Origin: Corbicula japonica
Lineage: Eukaryota > Mollusca > Bivalvia > Venerida > Cyrenidae
Length of the DNA stretch: 64,000 nucleotides
Reading direction: 5' to 3'
Assembly: GCA_038501625.1 (NCBI GenBank)
Contig: JAZAYU010000009.1
Span: forward strand, 12,438,301 to 12,502,300
The first letter of the stretch is position 1. Every line of letters starts with the position of its first letter. A program made the translations under genes and the position numbers. The notes under the pieces were generated by a model that was not told the origin of the DNA, did not search any database, and worked only from the letters and a program-made list of their open reading frames with translations. Positions 58,801 through 64,000 of this stretch are shown piece by piece.

Positions 58801-61800
58801 CCTGTAGCATAATTGACCTCCGTTTAAATAAAAATGGACATTATATTTTTATCGACGGAAAAATGACTTTGACCACCCCAGATATGGACGTTATGAAGCT
58901 AAGATAAAACTGTAGCCCACTGAAGCGATTGTAAAGCCTTTTCAAACAGCTTATTAATTAATGATCATCTTGGCGAAAGTAAAGTTGAGAATTTTTGGTG
59001 TTTATTATTTTAGCAAATTCACGAACGCGAAAATAGCGAAAATTGCTATCTTGTTGTCTGTGATTTATGTCAAGGTCGCTGTTGCAAAAAATAGAAATTC
59101 AGTTTCTGCGAAACAACATGAGTTTGCTTGACCTATTCTCGCCAAACTAGGTGTGTATGTATTAAGTTGCAACTCTACTCAGATGTCAACTAGGTAATTG
59201 AAAACCTGGTTTCGTTGCATTGCGATGCTTGTCGTTAAATGTTTGAAAGAATATTCTCAGCGGTCAGAGCTTGAAAAGAAAAGATTTCTTTAAAATCTTC
59301 TTTGATGATCCCTGAATGCTTTTTAATGCAATTATAGTTAATAGTTAACCTGTCATCAAAAAACCATTGGCTGAGCAACAATGAAAAATCTCATTTTGAT
59401 GTAGCTATTGAACAGAATGTCACTTTTGTCTTACTCCTTAGGACTTAAGTGGTGCCTAGTGTTATGATTGACATGCTGGGATTGACAAGGAAGGAGAGCG
59501 AGGGCATGGGAGATTTTTGTATAAGCAGTAAATGAAAGTATCTGCAGACAGGAGTATTTGAATTTAGTTCTTAATATAAGAAAGTCAAGGAGTTTTAACA
59601 ATATGGCATAGCAGTTATTGGAGTTAAATGATTGCTATAGTCATTCACTTAAATGCAGGCATCTTGTTGCTTAAGAAAAAACTATGATCAAACAGTCTGA
59701 GAGAAAATAATGGCTCAAACTATAACAAATAGTCGAAATAAGTTGAACTGCCTAGCTTTGCCATGAGGTTAAAATTCAGATACAGTGTTGATATACAAAA
59801 AGCAAGCGTTTCTCATGGGTTAGCTAGGCATGTTTATCTGTGTTATATGATGTTCATGTTCTGTTTGGCTTCCAGATAAGTGCTGCAGAAAGTGGGGGAT
59901 ATAATACTGAGAAACTTAAACAGGTATGATATTCAAGTCTTTAAAAACCTGACTACTTTCTGGTTTAAACTTATTTGTTTCTTTAAGGAATAAAAAATCT
60001 CACACGCTCTATCTGAATTAATCTTTTTAAATGCATTATTGACTCGAGGTTGGATGTGTCGCTTTTTGTGTGGTCTTTCACTTGTTTTATTTCTTTCAAT
60101 ACAACTTCGATGAAACTAGTTTGAAGGTCAAGGACTTTGGGAGATGAGAAGTTTTTTAATGTGACTGCAGTTGTTCTATATTAGTCTGCTTGTGATTCAT
60201 ACTTGTGTCTGTTTTGCAGTCTGCGGATCTGGTCAATGCACAATCATCAGAGATCGAGAAAATAGCTGAGATGATCAAACAGTCAACAAAAGACTTTGAT
60301 CCTTCCAAGTAAGTTTATAGTTTTTATACGCCCGTTTGAAAAACGGGACGTATTATGGGAACACCTGCGGCGGGCGGGCGGCGTCCACATGGTTTATCGC
60401 TCTCTTAAGTCAGTTTTCATCCGATCTTTATCAAACCTGGTAAATATGTTGGTGGGCATAATATCTCGACCAAAATCTATAACCAGCAAAATCCCCCCGT
60501 GCACTCCTGAATTATGGCCCTTGAATTGTCCAAAATAAGGGTTTACGCTCTCTAAGTCAGAGTTTTCATCCGGTCTTTATCAAACTTGGTGAATATGTTG
60601 TTGGGCATAATATCTCGACCAAGTTCTATAACCAGCCAAATCCCCCAGGCACTCCTGAATTATGGCCCTTGATTTGTCCAAAATTACTGTTTCCGCTCTC
60701 TAAGTCAAAGAGTTTTCATCAGATCGTTACGCAACTTTGATGATCAGCATTTTGACGGGCGTATTTTATGTCAGTTTGGCACTCTTGTTACATTTTGCTT
60801 AGCTAAGCACAATGTATTACAATGCTTTACATACTGTAGGTGTTTTGCAAGGTTCGATAATAACTCTTGGTCAAGTATTATTGTTGACCACCTTGATCCA
60901 ACATCTGACAGAGATGTGATCCTTCCTTTTCCAACTTAGTCAAAATTTTACAACTGCGATCAAATCCTAAGGATACTGAGACCAACTTGCAGTTATTAAG
61001 GTCTGAAAGTTCCATGAATAATCAACAGAGAAAGGTCTTCAATCTTAGTTTCATTGGGAACTGGAAAATGTGTATCCACAAGATCTGTCTTGCATGTCTG
61101 CCAATAATATTATTGTAAAGTTGTATTGGGTATGTGGGTTTTGGTTTTTAAGCATATTCAGTTTTGTTCAAGACAGCTTGTAAAACACCAGTATTTCAAG
61201 AGAAATAAACAGTATATTATAGACCAGTTTGATAATGTTACTTGTTTCTATTACAGTTATACCTACAAGTTTCCTACGGGTACACCCAATCCTTCATACA
61301 TTTGCCGTCGCTGTGGTAAAGGTGGTCATTTCATACAAAACTGTACCAATGAACCAGTAAGTAATGACTGATTTTATTTTGATCTGTATGTGTATGTATG
61401 CTGATGCAGATTCTGAATTTTGCTGTTTTTCAAACTGGATTTGTTTTAAGATTTCAATATTGAAATCATGGGCATGTAATTTGTAAAAAAATATGACATG
61501 GACAGAAATTCAAAGGTCCTATATTGTTTTCATTATTAATATTTCATAATGGTTGTTAAAGTGCTGATTAATTAATGCAGTGAATATTTACGACAATAAA
61601 GGAGAAGTTATCAAAAACATCCATGAGAGAAAAGGATTTGAAATCTGTTTTCTGTTGATTCCAGTTGGATGGATCTGACAGCCCCTCGGAAGTTCAGAGA
61701 ATGAAGAGACCAACAGGGATCCCCATGGATAGCATGGTGTTTGTTAATGAACCATTACCAGGAACCTACCAGACACACAGTGGAAAATATGCTGTACCTA

Positions 61801-63595
61801 AAATAGATGTGTAAGTTGGGTTTTTTGTGTGTGTTTTTATTTTCCTCACTTCTGCACAGCGCATACATGTTTCTACTATTTTTTTGAGCGGGGGAAAGTA
61901 GACTATTTCTGTCAAGACTTACTATTGTTGAAATTCTGGTATAGCATCATGAACAGAGTTTGGTAACTATTGTAAGTGTTATAATGCTTTATACATCATT
62001 CCATGAAGTTAAATATTATTGTTGACTTTTTTAGCGAAGCATATGCCCAAGGTAAGAAGGAACGTCCCCCCTTCCTGCCAGATGTTGACAAGAAGCAGGT
62101 TATACAGAAGAAGCCCGTACCGAAGGAGCTCAAGTGTCCGCTATGTGGGGATCTTGCCAAGGATGCTGTTCTCATCCCTTGCTGCGGCATCAGCTATTGT
62201 GATGAATGTAAGCTCTTGAAATCTGATATTTCCAGTGTTTCTGCATTTGTATCTTTCATTTAGAAATTGCAGACATTTTGAAGATAACATACTGAAAAGC
62301 TATCAGCCTAGATCACAATTGACATTTCTTTTCTATGCTTTTAGGAGTCTTTAATTTTTGGCTCTACTAGCATCCCAAGAGTTTTAAGCCCATATCAACA
62401 AAAGCCTTAAAACCGTCTGTTGTATTATCTCTGTAGAAGTTTTAAATGGATTTCAAGCAAACAAATTTTAAATTCATTAACGTTTTTTCTACATGCTAAT
62501 TTGATGCACTGAAAAAATGACTGACCCTGCTTAGATCTGTAAAAGAAGTTGAATAAGTTTCTTCAATATTGTTGTCATAGAAGCAATTTCTTCAGGATAT
62601 AGATGTTTGACATATTTGTCACACAATAATTTATACATACAAACATTTTATTTGTCAAACACATGATTAGTTTAATGAACTGCATTTAGAAACATGTTCA
62701 TTTAACTGACATACAATTCTTTGCTTTTCAGGTATCCGTAACAAACTTTTGGAGACTGAGGACCATGTTTGTCCATCATGTGACAGCATGGATGTATCAC
62801 CTGATGGTTTGATACCAAATCAGATGTTACGTAGTGCTGTCACCAACTTCCAGAATGAGACAGGTTATGTGAAGATAGCCCAGGCTCAAGCCAAAGTTGT
62901 CGAGGCAGCCAAAGCTGCTGCTGAAGCAGCCAAAGTGTTGCAGAAACAGGGGCCTGTGATCCCTAGAGGGCCGTCAGTGATGGACTACAGGCCACCACCC
63001 AAACCGGCAACCCCGCCAGTGGCAGCACCCAAGCCAGCTGAACCACTAAGAATGGTTGCCCCTAATCCTGAGAAACAGATTCCAAGTAGTACAGCACAGA
63101 CTCCATACAAGCCCCCGCCAGACACAGAACCCCCAACACCAACCCTAGATGAGCCAGCTCGATCTCTTAGCTTTACACAGAATACTAGTACAGTGTCGCA
63201 GGATACATCACAGGTAAATTATATTGTATACAAGTCCACATTCTTATTATTGAGTGAAATCATATTTTTCAAGGCGAATAGAAATAAGATGAGAGAGTAC
63301 ACATTAGTCATAATCAAAGTCATATCATTACTGAAGAAATGGTGGGTGAATATGTGATTGTTAATGGTTGATTGATATACAAAATACAATTTAGATAGCT
63401 TTTAAATATTTCTTAAGTTTATTTTGATTGTATAAGTTTTAAAAAAATGGAAAAGAAGCTTTCTCTTAGTTTTAAGTAATTTGGTACAATTTTGGGAATG
63501 TTGTTTTTAATATGGCAATCATTGTAAATTTTTTAGGGGTCTGCAGTGCCTACATTGGTGAGCCAAGGAGCACAGCCTGTAGCAAGAATACAGAG
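43884..63595 (+). CDS. RBBP6: RBBP6-type E3 ubiquitin ligase, first ten exons (continues past the window)
   Basis: RBBP6 is a nuclear RING E3 ligase and a cleavage/polyadenylation factor (yeast Mpe1 kin) that also binds p53 and Rb. Ten plus-strand exons with GT/AG borders and consistent phases: 43884-44049, 46871-46988, 48475-48505, 59876-59923, 60220-60308, 61257-61356, 61665-61810, 62035-62207, 62732-63213, 63537-63595; together 470 codons. Domains: DWNN ubiquitin-like fold at 1-80 (starts MAVVHYKFKN; MIPKNTSLILARIPVGG), CCHC zinc knuckle at 167-180 (CRRCGKGGHFIQNC), and an all-cysteine RING at 267-307 (CPLCGD, LIPCCG, YCDEC, CPSC) followed by NFQNETGYVK. An Ala-rich helix and a Pro-rich segment (residues 320-420) come next. 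The third exon is only 31 bases and the fourth 48. The Rb/p53-binding and RS regions of long isoforms would lie beyond the window. Confidence 0.95.
44140..44597. mobile_element. 458-bp MITE with CAGGTCTAGGAAAC inverted termini (RBBP6 intron 1)
   Basis: The left end CAGGTCTAGGAAACGGCTGT and right end ACAGCTGTTTCCTAGACCTG are inverted copies. ATAAC (44135-44139 and 44598-44602) flanks it as a 5-bp duplication. Sub-terminal ACAGACTGTCTGTAAATTTA and TAAATTTACAGACAGTC blocks extend the match. Its reverse complement occurs as an older copy at 23976-24410. Confidence 0.9.
44880..46645. mobile_element. GATCAGCC MITE split by a later insertion
   Basis: The left part (44881-44937) has AACCTTTTCCTCCATAAATA and the arm up to GACCAGATC; the right part (46547-46645) resumes at GACCAGATCAGCC, CTGATCAGGATCTGAAC and the central AACCTAATGAATC. 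The outer right arm is degraded. The two parts join cleanly once 44938-46546 and one 9-bp copy are removed, giving the family's normal order. Confidence 0.85.
44938..46546. mobile_element. 1.6-kb TIR element with GGTCAACTCGTACC ends and 9-bp duplication
   Basis: The left end is GG-rich, followed by GGTCAACTCGTACCTTAGTC and a second GGTCAACTCGTACC; the right end carries the complements GGTACGAGTTGACC at three places and ends CCCGATGCC. GACCAGATC occurs at 44929-44937 and again at 46547-46555, a 9-bp duplication. Interior open frames (45062-45463 minus, 45883-46251 plus) look like AT-rich noise with hydrophobic runs; no transposase is recognised. Superfamily undecided between MuDR and Merlin types. 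It lies within RBBP6 intron 1. Confidence 0.88.
46989..48474. other. RBBP6 intron 2
   Basis: Contains GCTTGTCGCATGCGACAAGC (47441-47460), a perfect 20-bp palindrome, followed by two further TGCGACATGCC-type motifs to 47490. It also has an ACAAGAGACAGCTGATCGCG segment at 47577-47600 that looks like the edge of a dispersed repeat. No exon recognised. Confidence 0.5.
48506..50100. other. RBBP6 intron 3, first part
   Basis: AT-rich. A short dispersed-looking stretch at about 48940-49060 contains GGATGGTCTAAAACCCC and its rough complement GGATGGTTTTGGACAGG. No gene. Confidence 0.5.
50101..50294. mobile_element. 194-bp MITE, CAGGGTTGTCA termini, 6-bp duplication
   Basis: The left end CAGGGTTGTCATTA and right end TAGTGACAACCCTG are inverted copies. 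GATGAA flanks both sides (50095-50100 and 50295-50300). The interior includes a GGGGGAGTATGCCCCC hairpin. No coding capacity. Confidence 0.82.
50295..51390. other. RBBP6 intron 3, unassigned
   Basis: AT-rich intron sequence without recognised elements. Confidence 0.5.
51391..52656. mobile_element. 1.27-kb TIR element with CCTATATT sub-terminal repeats (hAT-like ends)
   Basis: CAGGCTGTCAAC at the left (51391-51402) is inverted perfectly at the right as GTTGACAGCCTG (52645-52656). Both flanks are crowded with TTCCTATATTT / CTCCTATATTT repeats in the same sense (51407-51515 and 52555-52632). Ends starting CAG and sub-terminal short repeats fit hAT transposons, but the flanks (GATTGAAC and GGATTCTT) are not a clean 8-bp duplication. 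No transposase. Confidence 0.75.
52657..54433. other. RBBP6 intron 3, unassigned
   Basis: AT-rich. An imperfect inverted AT repeat (ATAATAATTATATAAATAAT... near 53658-53700) is the only structure noted. Confidence 0.5.
54434..54620. mobile_element. GATCAGCC palindromic MITE copy (RBBP6 intron 3)
   Basis: Arms with GTGTAGATCCAGATCAGCC on the left and GGCTGATCAGGATCTACACT on the right, and the centre GTCAGAAATAGACAATTGAA. The outer CCTCC termini are not preserved. Confidence 0.85.
54621..55380. other. RBBP6 intron 3, unassigned
   Basis: AT-rich. One open frame (54828-55055) follows an acceptor-like TTTATTTCAG, but it has no family match and does not fit RBBP6. Confidence 0.45.
55381..55838. 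mobile_element. Two eroded GATCAGCC MITE copies
   Basis: Copy at 55381-55462: CACTGTAGATCCTGATCAAA and GGCTGATCTGGATCTACC. Copy at 55676-55838: GTGCAAACAGTTTAAATGCA, GCCGTCTGATCAAGATCTAA, the centre AGAAATAACATAATGAATAA, and GCTGATCTAGATTTACACTG. Between them is about 210 bp of AT-rich DNA. Confidence 0.75.
56703..56975 (+). pseudogene. Unrecognised open frame cut by the mariner insertion
   Basis: An open frame of about 90 codons with balanced composition (contains KDSDSTIFAMANIRTQFSN, then PPKLSDRFLLNLTDDKAG) runs into the mariner element at 56976. I recognise no family. It sits inside a composite repeat in RBBP6 intron 3, so it is more likely a piece of a transposon gene than a host exon. 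Confidence 0.25.
56976..58202 (-). mobile_element. mariner-family DNA transposon, internally deleted
   Basis: CGAGGGGTGTTCAATATATA at the left and its complement TATATATTGAATTCTCG at the right are terminal inverted repeats, continuing into ATGAGACTGT on both sides. TA flanks each end (56974-56975, 58203-58204), the Tc1/mariner target. Length is 1227 bp. The transposase N terminus lies on the minus strand (57497-57856), but no DDD catalytic half is visible in 56980-57490, so the copy is non-autonomous. Confidence 0.92.
57497..57856 (-). pseudogene. mariner transposase, N-terminal DNA-binding part only
   Basis: 119 codons. The stretch RANIKFCMNLGKSATKTFTM, then VFRWYKQFSEGHTALNDEQR, then KSVTAS matches the helix-turn-helix region typical of mariner transposases of the SETMAR-like type, which binds the terminal repeats. 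The frame ends soon after DRCLIVWELAEI. The catalytic domain (normally ~200 more residues with three acidic residues) is missing, so this cannot catalyse transposition. Confidence 0.88.
58366..59875. other. RBBP6 intron 3, last part
   Basis: AT-rich. A loose inverted pair, TTTTTTCGCGATAGAAAATT (58580s) and CGCGAAAATAGCGAAAATTG (59028-59047), may be an eroded element. No exon before the 59876 exon. Confidence 0.5.
60325..60790. repeat. Dispersed repeat with TACGCCCGT / ACGGGCGTA ends
   Basis: The left end ATACGCCCGTTTGAAAAACG and right end TTTGACGGGCGTATTTTATG are inverted. Two to three units of ~135 bp share GCTCTCT(T)AAGTCAG, TTTTCATCCG and CTCCTGAATTATGGCCCTTG. A CGGCGGGCGGGCGGCGTCC tract lies inside the left end, so relative to other carriers in the window it is in reverse orientation. 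It lies in RBBP6 intron 5, 16 bases after the donor. Confidence 0.8.
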
Positions 63596-64000
63596 GTAAA
63601 TACCATCATTTTAACCCTTCATCTTGAATCATGTAATTGGATTCCCATTTCTATAATTTGAGAAAGATCATTGTTTATGAGTCATCAATCAAAAAACCAG
63701 TAGGTTAATAAACCGCATGTGAAGTCAACAAAAGTAAGCCTAGAGAATTGCAATTTCCTTTGCAAAGTTGTCGTTCCTTATGCTCACTTAACAATCTGTG
63801 AAAGGCTCAAAGTCAAGATGTTTGACCAAACTCGACGGCCTTAGTTTATACAGTCATAATTATGAAATTGAAAGCTTGAAGTAAAAAAATAACAGAAATA
63901 TTCACTACCTTTCATTAAAACCAAAGAAACCCAAGCTATTGTAAATGTTATTGGTGAACTATTTCATTGTGTTGAACTAAAAGTAGTTGAAAGTAGTCCC
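60791..64000. other. Remaining RBBP6 introns (between exons 61257 and 63595) and right edge
   Basis: Introns 60791-61256, 61357-61664, 61811-62034, 62208-62731, 63214-63536 and the start of the next (63596-64000) are AT-rich, with no repeat element that I recognise. They are much less loaded with insertions than introns 1 and 3. Confidence 0.5.

Overview
The window looks like nuclear DNA from a marine bivalve mollusc, probably a heterodont clam. It has AT-rich, intron-bearing animal genes, and the intergenic and intronic space is filled with repeat families of a type I know from clams: GATCAGCC palindromic MITEs, carriers of ~145-160 bp tandem units with a GGGCATAACTC box, and CTTT-rich satellites. 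The species cannot be named from the sequence alone.

Three host protein genes are supported. (1) A minus-strand gene for PSMD10 (gankyrin), the ankyrin-repeat chaperone of the 26S proteasome cap, has five exons between 12934 and 20693; the first coding exon was not found. (2) A plus-strand coding block at 35476-39624, uninterrupted, encodes a 1382-residue four-helix membrane protein with a very long disordered tail (CD20/ENTREP-like architecture, unnamed). (3) A plus-strand RBBP6 gene (DWNN ubiquitin-like domain, CCHC zinc knuckle, C4C4 RING, E3 ligase) has ten exons from 43884 to 63595 and runs off the right edge. PSMD10 and RBBP6 both belong to the ubiquitin-proteasome system, but nothing shows they are co-regulated.

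Layout: 1-7262 is a satellite-like array of ~140 bp units with CTTT runs, interrupted by a 5'-truncated, dead LINE (1852-5340) bounded by a 13-bp target duplication. 7559-12923 holds tandem-repeat carriers, a ~1 kb hAT-type MITE with an 8-bp target duplication, and a palindromic MITE 10 bases past the PSMD10 stop codon. 13030-20594 is the set of PSMD10 introns, loaded with five or more repeat insertions. 20744-34800 is gene-poor and contains a 2.6 kb composite repeat, a 3.0 kb terminal-inverted-repeat element with a 9-bp duplication (27158-30187), and an inverted pair of a small coding-like motif. 34820-39858 is the membrane-protein gene with a possible TATA box and a polyA signal. 41030-41865 is a 28-bp minisatellite. 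42545-43515 holds a tRNA-derived SINE and an inverted-motif cluster. 43884 to the end is RBBP6, whose introns carry further elements, including a mariner deletion derivative and a nested insertion dated by its 9-bp duplication.

The most interesting signal at window scale is a shared architecture among repeat families of different sequence: short inverted termini, an internal array of ~145-160 bp units, and a CGAC/GACGCC-rich tract just inside the right end. Several families also share the box AAAGGGCCATAACTC.
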